Positions 1-6,543 are shown, counted from the stretch's first letter. The stretch is 11,039 nt of DNA from an uncultured Pseudomonadota bacterium (GCA_945483255.1 CALYRP010000018.1:1-11039); one strand, 5' to 3'. Program-made: numbers and translations. Notes: generated by a model not told the origin, from the letters alone.

Positions 1-60
1 GAGCAAGCAAAATAACGGATATGTTAAATAAAAAAGTAATAAATTTTTTCATTTTTCCTG

Positions 61-89
61 TTGCAAAACATTACGATATGAGTTATTAT
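61..89 (+). promoter_or_regulatory. Promoter of the tRNA cluster
   Basis: A -35-like TTGCAA (61-66) and a -10-like TATTAT (84-89) are separated by 17 nt. The predicted start, near 96, lies about 9 nt before the first mature tRNA base at 105. This is a good sigma-70-type match, read by eye. Bases 1-60 are AT-rich and show no gene. Confidence 0.6.
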
Positions 90-104
90 CTATCGTGCTT
101 TAAC

Positions 105-191
105 GGGCATATGGCGGAATTGGTAGACGCGCTAGTTTCAGGTACTAGTGGTAGCAATACCTTGGAAGTTCGAGTCTTCTTGTGCCCACCA
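105..191 (+). tRNA. tRNA-Leu(CAG)
   Basis: The 7-bp acceptor stem pairs GGGCATA with TGTGCCC, allowing one G-U pair, and is followed by discriminator A and an encoded CCA. The anticodon stem CTAGT/ACTAG holds the loop TTCAGGT, giving anticodon CAG, which reads CUG. The long variable arm expected of a class II leucine tRNA is present, and the length is 87 nt with CCA. It is the first gene of a four-tRNA array. Confidence 0.95.
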
Positions 192-212
192 TATGTTTAA
201 AAAAGAGTTTGT

Positions 213-288
213 GGGGTTGTAGCTCAGTTGGTAGAGCGCTGCGTTCGCAATGCAGAGGTCGTGAGTTCGAATCTCATCAGCTCCACCA
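213..288 (+). tRNA. tRNA-Ala(CGC)
   Basis: This is a 76-nt cloverleaf with acceptor stem GGGGTTG/CAGCTCC. That stem contains the G3-U70 wobble pair, the classic identity element for alanyl-tRNA synthetase. The anticodon loop TTCGCAA gives CGC, which reads GCG. The T-loop is TTCGAAT and CCA is encoded. It lies 21 nt after tRNA-Leu(CAG), with no room for a separate promoter. Confidence 0.95.
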
Positions 289-335
289 GTTATTTTGGAA
301 ACACGATACAAAATAATTGGAAAAAAGCAGTCCTT

Positions 336-422
336 GGGGATATGGCGGAATGGTAGACGCTGAGGACTTAAAATCCTTTGATCATTGCGATCGTGTGGGT
401 TCAAGTCCCACTATCCCCACCA
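336..422 (+). tRNA. tRNA-Leu(UAA)
   Basis: Acceptor stem GGGGATA/TATCCCC is followed by A and an encoded CCA. The anticodon arm GAGGA-CTTAAAA-TCCTT gives anticodon TAA, which reads UUA and probably UUG. The long variable arm is typical of leucine tRNA. In an AT-rich genome this is expected to be a heavily used leucine isoacceptor. The gap to tRNA-Ala is 47 nt and shows no convincing promoter. Confidence 0.95.
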
Positions 423-433
423 AAACTTGATTG

Positions 434-452
434 TCCGCGAAAGCGGATTTTT
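434..452 (+). terminator. Terminator-like hairpin between tRNA-Leu(UAA) and tRNA-Val
   Basis: TCCGC (434-438) and GCGGA (443-447) pair around a GAAA tetraloop and are followed by a run of five T. This matches an intrinsic terminator, though the stem is only 5 bp. tRNA-Val follows 16 nt later with no clear promoter of its own, so the element may be leaky or mark an RNA-processing boundary. Confidence 0.6.
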
Positions 453-467
453 ATTTAAAACGGTTTT

Positions 468-544
468 GGATGTGTGGCTCAGTTGGTTAGAGCACTACGT
501 TCACATCGTAGGGGTCGGCGGTTCAAGTCCGCCCACATCCACCA
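468..544 (+). tRNA. tRNA-Val(CAC)
   Basis: This is a 77-nt cloverleaf with acceptor stem GGATGTG/CACATCC, discriminator A and encoded CCA. The anticodon stem CTACG/CGTAG holds the loop TTCACAT, giving anticodon CAC, which reads GUG. The T-arm is GGCGG-TTCAAGT-CCGCC. It is the last gene of the array. Confidence 0.94.
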
Positions 545-550
545 AAAATA

Positions 551-577
551 AAAATAGCCATTGCGGCTATTTTTTTT
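551..577. terminator. Bidirectional terminator after the tRNA array
   Basis: AAAATAGCC (551-559) pairs with GGCTATTTT (565-573) across a 5-nt loop. T-rich tracts on both sides let it terminate the + strand tRNA transcript and also the minus strand gene that stops at 583. Confidence 0.8.
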
Positions 578-582
578 ATTCA

Positions 583-939
583 TTATTTTGCTTTTGTAAA
601 ACAAAAATTTGCTATTAATTTATTGCGGGCTATTTTTTGTTTCTCTTTTGCGTGTAACAATTTTGCTCTCATTTCAGTATAATCGCCAAATTCGATAAAA
701 TTAGGACATTTTGCACATCTTGCGTGGTCTGTGCCACAATTTGTTTGTATCATTTCACATGTAAATTTGTCTTGTAATAATCCGAACAATCCTTCATATA
801 CATGTGGGTCGCAGTGTGCTAAATCATCTATTGCGATTTCACATTCTGTGTCAGAATATTTTATAAATGCCTTTTTTGCAGCGGCCAATTCTTTGTTGGC
901 GGATTTCCAGTTTTTATAGTCTTGAACGATTTGTAACAT
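583..939 (-). CDS. Small Cys-cluster protein of unknown function (118 aa)
   Basis: I do not recognise the family. The start at 939 is chosen because an AAGGA ribosome binding site lies about 7 nt upstream. The longer frame from 978 would begin inside the promoter at 967-995. The protein has no signal peptide or membrane segment and is probably cytoplasmic. Residues about 1-30 and 88-112 look helical and Lys/Ala-rich. Between them lies a cysteine cluster, C61-x6-C68-x6-C75-x2-C78, with further cysteines at 33, 43 and 113. The spacing suggests metal binding or a redox role, but no known zinc-finger pattern is matched exactly. It is probably monocistronic, between its own promoter and the terminator at 551-577. 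Confidence 0.75.
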   Translation of the reverse strand: MLQIVQDYKNWKSANKELAAAKKAFIKYSDTECEIAIDDLAHCDPHVYEGLFGLLQDKFTCEMIQTNCGTDHARCAKCPNFIEFGDYTEMRAKLLHAKEKQKIARNKLIANFCFTKAK

Positions 940-966
940 GTTTATCCTTTTGGTTTTTGTATTCAA

Positions 967-995
967 AATATAATACAAAATTATTAATTTGTCAA
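967..995 (-). promoter_or_regulatory. Promoter of the Cys-cluster protein gene
   Basis: On the minus strand a consensus -35 TTGACA (995-990) is followed by 17 nt and a -10 TATATT (972-967). The predicted start near 960 leaves a leader of about 20 nt that contains the ribosome binding site. Confidence 0.75.
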
Positions 996-1005
996 TAAGT
1001 ATTGT

Positions 1006-1032
1006 TAAAAAAATACCACCCTATTCGGTGGT
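1006..1032 (-). terminator. Intrinsic terminator downstream of the small exported-protein gene
   Basis: ACCACC and GGTGGT (1015-1020 with 1027-1032) form a 6-bp stem with a 6-nt loop. On the minus strand the stem is followed by TATTTTTTT. It lies 9 nt beyond the stop codon at 1042, between this gene and the promoter of the next. Confidence 0.75.
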
Positions 1033-1041
1033 TGGATATTT

Positions 1042-1359
1042 TTATCTTAATCCTTTGTTTTTGCAACATGCACTGGCGGCAGATTTCCAATCAGAATATG
1101 TTGCGCCCGGATTGCGTAAATCTTGCCATGGGTGCCATGATGTGCAAAGTGATTTTTTATCTTTGCTGTTACATTTTACATACCGACGCAAAGAACATGT
1201 CTCATCCGAAGTTTTGCCTGTATTAGTTGTGCATTGCACAATAACATTTTGGTTTTTTGCATCGTCTTTGCCGAATTCCTTGGTGGATAAAACCTGGTAT
1301 GCAGATGCATCAAATGCGGCAGCGCAAATTACAATCAAAGAAAATTAAAGTTTTTTCAT
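1042..1359 (-). pseudogene. Small exported Cys-rich protein gene interrupted by TAA at codon 5
   Basis: Family not recognised. The minus strand has a good promoter (1411-1383), an AGGGG ribosome binding site 6 nt before ATG (1359-1357), and a start reading M-K-K-L. A TAA stop follows at 1347-1345. The same frame then continues F-S-L-I-V-I-C-A-A-A and on through D-A-S-A, a typical Sec signal peptide core and cleavage site, and stays open to its stop at 1042. The mature part of about 83 residues has six cysteines, including a C-terminal CC pair, and a Trp-containing stretch (SWHPWQDL), suggesting a disulfide-bonded periplasmic or secreted domain. Restart at the TTG at 1338 would lose the basic N-region and has no ribosome binding site. 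A recent nonsense mutation, readthrough or a sequence error are all possible. Confidence 0.65.
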
Positions 1360-1382
1360 ATATTTCCCCTGCTTTCTTATAT

Positions 1383-1411
1383 ATTATAAATAATTTTCAA
1401 GAAAAATACAA
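1383..1411 (-). promoter_or_regulatory. Promoter of the small exported-protein gene
   Basis: On the minus strand TTGTAT (1411-1406) and a perfect TATAAT (1388-1383) are spaced by 17 nt. The predicted start near 1376 leaves a leader of about 17 nt before ATG at 1359. It lies just downstream of the stop of the 632-residue protein gene, where no clear terminator is visible. Confidence 0.65.
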
Positions 1412-1418
1412 CAAGGTT

Positions 1419-3317
1419 TTATTCAGCGACCGTTTCTGGCTGTGCGTCAATTGGTTTGCGATATTTATTATTTGGATCTTGTTGGTAAAGTTCTGATTGG
1501 GTTCTTTCCCAATCTTTGATATCAGATACAGAATCTTTGAATTGTTCGGCGGTGGACCATGGGATTTCGTTCATAAATAAATAGAACAATTCGCCAGACG
1601 GATTTTCAACATTTGTTTCGTCCAATCGTATTATTGGTCGAACAACATAGATGTCCACATTGCAATTTGTGCCATGTTCATCTTGGAATTCATCCAATTG
1701 ATAATAGAATTTAGATGCAAAATCCATGGCCTGTAAATATGCGGCATCATCGTCTGCTTCGTCGGTTGAATTACCGACCCACATTAGCCACATACCATAA
1801 TTTACAACATTATCTTGGCCTTTTAAATCATCCGCGGACAGCAAGCAAAGCGGTTTAAATTCAATGCCATTTGAAAACTCTTTTGAGGTGGTTGATGTTT
1901 TGTCGTACATATCGCCTAAAAAGGAAATCGCACCATATAACATACCCATATCGCGTTCAAAGCGTGCCAAACGTGCGCCATGCTTTAATGTTGCATCAAT
2001 CAAGAATGATTTTATTTTTGCGGAACGTGTTGACATCCCTGCCCGCGCAATGCGACCGGCTTTGTTCATTGTTTTTGCACCACCATTTACAGCTTTGATG
2101 GTTTTTATTGCGCGAACAATAATATTGCCTGTTTGTGGGCGTTTTATTGCACGCAATTCTTTGAAATATTTGTCTAAATCTTTATATGTATCGGCATATT
2201 CTTTGTATGTTTTTACATCTTTTTCGGTTTTAACCAATTCATCAGCTTCTTTTTCCAGACTTTTGATGCTTTCTTGTATTTTTTTAATTTCTTTACGTTT
2301 ATCAGCTATTTTGTCTGCATCTTTTAAAGTTTTTATTTCCTTTTCTATCTTTGCGATATCGTCAGTATGTTTTGCGATGGCTTTTGTCTTTTCAATATAT
2401 TTTGGAACTTCGCCAACTTTTGAAAGCGTGTTCATGTTTTTGATAATTTGTTTTCCACTTTTGAAAGACCGGACACTTTTTATTTGAAACATCGCCGCTT
2501 CGCCGACCCCCATTGTTGCAATGGTTATAATGATATCAGCGGCGATTTCGGCATACATAACCCATTCCAGATTTACATCGCCGGCAACATAGTAATCGTT
2601 TGTATCGTCTTTGATATTAACAACATCCTGAACAACCTGGTTTATTGTGTCTTTGTCGTTTGCCCAGGCAGATTTGCTGGTACAATAATAACCATGTGGA
2701 TAAATTGAATCAATATTGTCATTTATATATTTCATAGACAGCGTATTATTTTTCCCAGGCCCCACAAATTCAGACAAAGAATCGTGTTGCACAACCATAA
2801 TTGCATACCATGCAGGTTCCGTATTAAGATATTTTGAACCATCTGTATTATCCATTAAATCCGGGGACGCATTGCCGTTGGGCAAACTGCGTTTGTTTGC
2901 CAATATTAATTTTTGTTTTAACACTTTTGGTTGTGTGCTGTATTTTATTGTTAATGTTCGACCACCTGGAAATTCATATTGTATTGGTGAAAAAACGATT
3001 GTTGTATCGTCTGCAATATTTTTTAATTCCGGACAATTTAAAAGTTCCTTTAATGTTTCGCTGTCCCCGGTCATAGATTCATGTGCCCATGCACGAACTT
3101 TGAATTCTGGCGCATTTTCATCAATTTCATCCGCGTGTTTAATCAATGCATTGGAAAAAATATTTGCCGCACAATTTGTGGGATTTTTGTCGTGTGCCAT
3201 CGCCAAAATTTCTTCGGTGGTGCGAAAATCAGATTTCTTTTGCAAATCATCAACACTTTGCGCATTGGCACTAAATACAATAAAGCACGAAAAAAAAAGT
3301 GCAAAATGTTTTAACAT
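1419..3317 (-). CDS. Large exported coiled-coil protein of unknown function (632 aa)
   Basis: Family not recognised. The start is supported by a GAGAGAG ribosome binding site just upstream of ATG. Residues 1-19 form a Sec signal peptide with an A-N-A cleavage site, so the protein is probably periplasmic, outer-membrane associated or secreted. Residues about 30-250 are mixed, with a few cysteines (49, 95, 212). A hydrophobic helix around 252-275 could be membrane-associated. Residues about 305-390 are a Lys/Glu-rich coiled coil, followed by a basic stretch to about 455. The C-terminal part, about 480-600, is acidic and looks folded, with cysteines at 491 and 552. It is the last gene of the run headed by the prepilin peptidase, 33 nt after the preceding stop, with no obvious terminator behind it. 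Confidence 0.85.
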   Translation of the reverse strand: MLKHFALFFSCFIVFSANAQSVDDLQKKSDFRTTEEILAMAHDKNPTNCAANIFSNALIKHADEIDENAPEFKVRAWAHESMTGDSETLKELLNCPELKNIADDTTIVFSPIQYEFPGGRTLTIKYSTQPKVLKQKLILANKRSLPNGNASPDLMDNTDGSKYLNTEPAWYAIMVVQHDSLSEFVGPGKNNTLSMKYINDNIDSIYPHGYYCTSKSAWANDKDTINQVVQDVVNIKDDTNDYYVAGDVNLEWVMYAEIAADIIITIATMGVGEAAMFQIKSVRSFKSGKQIIKNMNTLSKVGEVPKYIEKTKAIAKHTDDIAKIEKEIKTLKDADKIADKRKEIKKIQESIKSLEKEADELVKTEKDVKTYKEYADTYKDLDKYFKELRAIKRPQTGNIIVRAIKTIKAVNGGAKTMNKAGRIARAGMSTRSAKIKSFLIDATLKHGARLARFERDMGMLYGAISFLGDMYDKTSTTSKEFSNGIEFKPLCLLSADDLKGQDNVVNYGMWLMWVGNSTDEADDDAAYLQAMDFASKFYYQLDEFQDEHGTNCNVDIYVVRPIIRLDETNVENPSGELFYLFMNEIPWSTAEQFKDSVSDIKDWERTQSELYQQDPNNKYRKPIDAQPETVAE

Positions 3318-3350
3318 AAAAATTCTCTCTCGTCATAGATTTATAATGGT

Positions 3351-4454
3351 TTATAAATCATATGGTCCATCTAAAATCATAACTTGTTGAATGTCTTGAA
3401 TTTCATACGGATACAAGGATGCAACTGTTACAGCTGTTACTGTTAACGCGCCAGCAATCCAACCAACAACAGGCACCCATGATGTCGTAGCAGTTGCAAG
3501 CATTGCATTACTTAGCAACGCAGGAATCCATGCCGTTGCAGCCGAAGAAGTAACAGTCGCGACAGCGGATGCGCCTATCCACATTGTTGCCGCCCCACCA
3601 ACACCAGCTGCAATAGCCCAACCCGTTTGGTATCCCGATGTGTTTACATTTTTGCCCGAAGGGTTGCTTTTTTGTATGTCTTCCATTCTTTTTACATCTA
3701 ATGCAACCAAATAAACTGCTAAACCATCATTTGAACAGGCTGTTTTTTTTAATTTGTTGGCAAATATTTGTGCTTTTTCAATGCCTGTTTTTATGTTTCG
3801 ATATGATACGATTTCTTCCCTGGAACTTCCTGTTTTGTCCATCAATACAAGTCCAGGAAATGCGCGTCGGTTATCACCTTCGGCAAAATCAAGGAAGAAT
3901 TCATTTTTTGTTCCACCAAATTCGTTAAATACTTCTTGACCAGCTATATTTACAGCCGCATCGTCGTCAAGATTATCTGCGATTGTCCAATCAGAACATT
4001 CATCGCGAAAGAATTTCTGTTTTTTTGGAATTGACGATAGTTCTAATACCTCTCCTGGAATCAGATTTCTTTTGTTTATAACCAATATACCTGTGCGCAA
4101 GTCGATAAAGTTAGCCATTTTTTCTGTGCTGAAATCAAAACCGTATTCTTTGTTGTTGTGTTTAAATGGGATGACACCGCGATCTGTTTTTAGTATATTT
4201 GCCAAATCTTTGTTGCAACGCAAAAGTACATTTCCTGCAAGCAAAGTATATATTTTTGATGTGTTATTTTGTACTAAATCTTCCGTGATAATATCGTTGT
4301 CACCCAATGTGCTGAAAACACCGTCCTTTTTATCAAACAATCGTTGTTGCCACAATGTGTCATCGGCAACAATTGTCTGTATGCAAGAATCTAACACTGT
4401 TGCATGTGCAGTCGTTCCGATTAACAGTAAAAATAAAGCTAACAGTTTTTTCAT
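3351..4454 (-). CDS. Exported protein with hydrophobic Gly/Ala-rich C-terminus, unknown function (367 aa)
   Basis: Family not recognised. Residues 1-18 are a Sec signal peptide (MKKLLALFLLL core, cleavage after A-H-A). The mature part to about 270 looks soluble, with four cysteines (24, 80, 153, 240) that could form two disulfides. Residues about 276-348 are almost entirely hydrophobic and small (Gly, Ala, Val, Thr), enough for two or more membrane segments with glycine-zipper character. A short charged tail ends in L-D-G-P-Y-D-L. The ATG overlaps the TGA of the upstream gene (ATGA), which implies translational coupling. No strong ribosome binding site precedes it. Membrane anchoring of an otherwise periplasmic domain is inference. 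Confidence 0.85.
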   Translation of the reverse strand: MKKLLALFLLLIGTTAHATVLDSCIQTIVADDTLWQQRLFDKKDGVFSTLGDNDIITEDLVQNNTSKIYTLLAGNVLLRCNKDLANILKTDRGVIPFKHNNKEYGFDFSTEKMANFIDLRTGILVINKRNLIPGEVLELSSIPKKQKFFRDECSDWTIADNLDDDAAVNIAGQEVFNEFGGTKNEFFLDFAEGDNRRAFPGLVLMDKTGSSREEIVSYRNIKTGIEKAQIFANKLKKTACSNDGLAVYLVALDVKRMEDIQKSNPSGKNVNTSGYQTGWAIAAGVGGAATMWIGASAVATVTSSAATAWIPALLSNAMLATATTSWVPVVGWIAGALTVTAVTVASLYPYEIQDIQQVMILDGPYDL

Positions 4455-5314
4455 ATTCTAAATATTATTTTCCCGTTTTGGCTATAACTTGAACCAGTCG
4501 ATGTGTCTGTTCCTGTTGGTTGAGTTTGATGCGTGGCGGCATATTCGGCGCATTCCGGGCGACCACTGCCATCGCCAGTGCACCAATCTTTTTCACTTAT
4601 AAAATCTGGAATTACATATGCGGACGCATCTTTATATGGTTCGTAACCTTCGGCTTTTATTGCCATGCGGTCTGAAAAAGACAAATCTTCAAATGTTGTT
4701 GGAAATGCAGTTGCGGACAGATGTTCACTGCCCGCACCATTTTGTTGTTGTAATTGTTGTAATTCGTTTGATCGTTCTTTTATTTCCATTTGCCATTGGG
4801 CTGGAATCTGTTTATATGGATTCTTTATTTCAATGCCGCCATTATTATTTAAATTTTGATTTGGTGTTGTGCCGGTTGGAAACGCGACCGCGCGATTTGG
4901 TAAATTGTTTCCATATTGCGCAACATATTGTTCAAATATTGTATCCATATACCCAGAACACGCAGAAACATAATTTTTATTAGGCAATCTTGATAATTGA
5001 ACCATTATTTCTGGTCGTATTTCCGCCAAAGTCGTGTTTTTACAATTGTCGCGTGCCATACATTGCGCACTAACCATACTTTGCACCAATTGAATACATT
5101 CTGCGGCATCTACATCAGCACCCTGGACATATACAGGCTGTGGCAATCTTTGATTATATGGTGAATTTGGTGTCCAAAATGGATTTGTTGAATAATTTTG
5201 AACATTTTGAATTTGTCCGTAATCAGAAAATAACGACACGGCGGCATTCGCGCAAAACGCATAAAATCCGCATAACATCGCGAACGACAAAGATTTAAAA
5301 AAGTTCTTTTTCAT
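4451..5314 (-). CDS. Exported six-Cys protein of unknown function (287 aa)
   Basis: Family not recognised. Residues 1-24 form a Sec signal peptide with cleavage after A-N-A. It is not a class III prepilin leader, so this is not an obvious substrate of the neighbouring peptidase. The mature chain has six cysteines (73, 85, 91, 119, 245, 255), an even number that fits disulfide pairing. Residues 30-65 and 140-170 are Asn/Pro/Gln-rich and probably flexible. Residues 171-192 are a Gln-rich helix, and the last 30 residues are Thr/Ser-rich. It starts 16 nt after the prepilin peptidase stop. The ribosome binding site GAAAGG directly abuts the ATG, which is unusually close. The next in-frame Met would cut into the signal peptide, so the start is retained. 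Confidence 0.85.
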   Translation of the reverse strand: MKKNFFKSLSFAMLCGFYAFCANAAVSLFSDYGQIQNVQNYSTNPFWTPNSPYNQRLPQPVYVQGADVDAAECIQLVQSMVSAQCMARDNCKNTTLAEIRPEIMVQLSRLPNKNYVSACSGYMDTIFEQYVAQYGNNLPNRAVAFPTGTTPNQNLNNNGGIEIKNPYKQIPAQWQMEIKERSNELQQLQQQNGAGSEHLSATAFPTTFEDLSFSDRMAIKAEGYEPYKDASAYVIPDFISEKDWCTGDGSGRPECAEYAATHQTQPTGTDTSTGSSYSQNGKIIFRI

Positions 5315-5330
5315 CCTTTCTATTTTTTAA

Positions 5331-5792
5331 TTATAACAAAAATTGAATTATAATCAAAGACAAAAATCCACCAATTAAAAAGAATGGCGCAAACGGAATA
5401 TATTTATTGTGCCGTTTCCAATTCCAAATGTATGCCACAACGCAAGATATAAGCATCGCGATTGATAATCCTATCGTGCCCAGCCATATGCCGCCTGCCC
5501 CTAACAGTTTTATGTCCCCCATACCGATTGGAGGATATTTTTGATTTGGTTTTATTTTTTCAAATATAAATCCGACAATCAGCCCCAAACAGTATCCCAT
5601 TGCACCACCAATAATGGAATCTGAAATTGTAACCGGCCATGGAAAAAATGCAGTGGTTAATAAGCCTGCAAAAAGGAACGGAAACAAATACACGTCCGGG
5701 ATGATTCTGCGCTGAAAATCAGCAGTTGCCATACGGTAAGCACAAAAAACAGCGCCAATTAAAACAAATGAAAAAAATATATTATAAATCAT
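5331..5792 (-). CDS. A24-family prepilin peptidase, stand-alone catalytic domain (153 aa)
   Basis: This is an inner-membrane aspartyl protease that removes the leader from type IV prepilins or pseudopilins. Both catalytic motifs are visible: D25 in A-D-F-Q-R-R-I-I-P-D, and D93 in G-M-G-D-I-K-L-L-G, matching the family GxGD signature. Several hydrophobic membrane segments fill the rest, including the typical I-P-F-A-P-F-F near the end. The N-terminal methyltransferase region of full-length PilD is absent, as in short CpaA/TadV-like members. The start at 5792 is preferred because GAGAGA lies 5 nt upstream and the longer frame from 5831 begins within the promoter. It is the first gene of a run with three exported proteins. 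No pilin or pilus-assembly gene is in the window, so the substrate is unknown. Confidence 0.9.
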   Translation of the reverse strand: MIYNIFFSFVLIGAVFCAYRMATADFQRRIIPDVYLFPFLFAGLLTTAFFPWPVTISDSIIGGAMGYCLGLIVGFIFEKIKPNQKYPPIGMGDIKLLGAGGIWLGTIGLSIAMLISCVVAYIWNWKRHNKYIPFAPFFLIGGFLSLIIIQFLL

Positions 5793-5802
5793 GTTTTCTC
5801 TC

Positions 5803-5832
5803 TTGCCTTTCGATTCGTTTTTATGATACAAT
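5803..5832 (+). promoter_or_regulatory. Putative gcrA promoter with a GANTC site in the spacer
   Basis: TTGCCT (5803-5808) and TACAAT (5827-5832) are separated by 18 nt, with a predicted start near 5839 and a leader of about 27 nt. A GATTC (a GANTC, the CcrM methylation site) lies at 5812-5816 between the two boxes. In Caulobacter, GcrA acts at promoters carrying methylated GANTC, so autoregulation is plausible but unproven. Confidence 0.45.
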
Positions 5833-5839
5833 TATATCA
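5831..5839 (-). promoter_or_regulatory. Extended -10 promoter of the prepilin peptidase operon
   Basis: On the minus strand the sequence reads TGATATAAT, a perfect extended -10 (TGn plus TATAAT). No good -35 stands 17 nt upstream, which fits an extended -10 promoter. The predicted start near 5824 gives a leader of about 32 nt before ATG at 5792. It overlaps the -10 of the divergent gcrA promoter. Confidence 0.6.
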
Positions 5840-5865
5840 GATATAAAAACAAGGGATTTTTTATT

Positions 5866-6525
5866 ATGGCTACTGGATGGGACAGCAATATGCTGAAAAA
5901 ATTAAAAGCATTGGTTGGCAAAGGCTTGTCGACTGCGGAAATGGGTAAAAAACTGGGCATGTCTAAAAATGCCGTTGTTGGTAAATTAAACAGACTTGGT
6001 TGGAATGCCAAGGCCACAGATGCGGCGCCTAAAAAATCAACCAAGGCTGAATCTGCAAAAACAACAACTGCTAAAAAAACAGCGGAAAAACAGATTGCAA
6101 AGAAAACTGTTAAAAAAGCAGCGCCTGTAAAGCCTGTGGCAAAAAAGGTTGCAGAAAAAAAACCTGCTAAATCAACCACTGTTGCAACAAAAACCAAAGA
6201 TACTAAACCGACCAAGGTCACTCCAAAGGCAAGCGAAAAAAAATCGGCGGTCAAAGAAACCAAAACAGCAAAAGTTGTTGAACCTGTAAACCCTGTTGTA
6301 AAAACGGCTTCGAAAAAGACCAAGAAAGATTTGGCTTTGCACGAATTATTAATTCAACATGCGTTGCAAATGGCGAATTTGAAATCTAATCAGTGTCGTT
6401 GGCCAATTGGCGATCCAGATTCTGATAATTTTCATTTCTGTGGTGAAACGGTGTTTACCGGTAAACCATATTGTTATGAACATTGTCGTCAGGCTTATCA
6501 ATTTACCGCACCAAAAAAGAAATAA
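5866..6525 (+). CDS. gcrA: GcrA-family cell cycle regulator with extended Lys/Ala-rich linker (219 aa)
   Basis: GcrA is an alphaproteobacterial transcription factor that binds the sigma-70 subunit and acts at promoters with methylated GANTC sites. Residues 1-47 form the DNA-binding helix-turn-helix (GWD near the start, then S-K-N-A-V-V-G-K-L-N-R-L-G). The C-terminal domain, about 155-213, has the family signature C177-R-W-P-I-G-D-P, F-C192-G and P-Y-C203-x2-H-C207. Between them, residues 50-150 are a low-complexity Lys/Ala/Thr/Val linker resembling histone H1 tails. The protein is longer than Caulobacter GcrA (about 170 residues), mostly because of this linker. AAGGGA, about 11 nt upstream, serves as ribosome binding site. 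It probably shares a transcript with the membrane protein gene 18 nt downstream. Confidence 0.93.
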   Translation: MATGWDSNMLKKLKALVGKGLSTAEMGKKLGMSKNAVVGKLNRLGWNAKATDAAPKKSTKAESAKTTTAKKTAEKQIAKKTVKKAAPVKPVAKKVAEKKPAKSTTVATKTKDTKPTKVTPKASEKKSAVKETKTAKVVEPVNPVVKTASKKTKKDLALHELLIQHALQMANLKSNQCRWPIGDPDSDNFHFCGETVFTGKPYCYEHCRQAYQFTAPKKK

Positions 6526-6543
6526 AAACGGGGGACCCATACC

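Noticed and set aside
105..544. tRNA array as an integration site of a mobile element
   Set aside because: No integrase, no direct repeat of a tRNA 3' end and no mobile-element genes were found in the window.
138..618. Protein-like frames across the tRNA array on both strands
   Set aside because: They run through four complete tRNA cloverleafs and have no ribosome binding sites.
1864..3390. Several + strand frames of 75-224 residues (for example 1864-2487 and 2716-3390)
   Set aside because: They lie antisense to the 632-residue exported protein gene, which has a signal peptide, a ribosome binding site and operon context. The + strand frames lack plausible starts and domains.
5793..5831. Longer N-terminus for the prepilin peptidase starting at 5831
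   Set aside because: The extra codons are hydrophilic and begin at the extended -10 box. The start at 5792 has a well-spaced ribosome binding site and leads straight into the first membrane helix.
5832..6323. 163-residue minus-strand frame, hydrophobic in character
   Set aside because: It is the reverse reading of the Lys/Ala-rich gcrA linker, whose AAA and GCN codons produce Phe- and Val-like runs on the other strand. It has no ribosome binding site.
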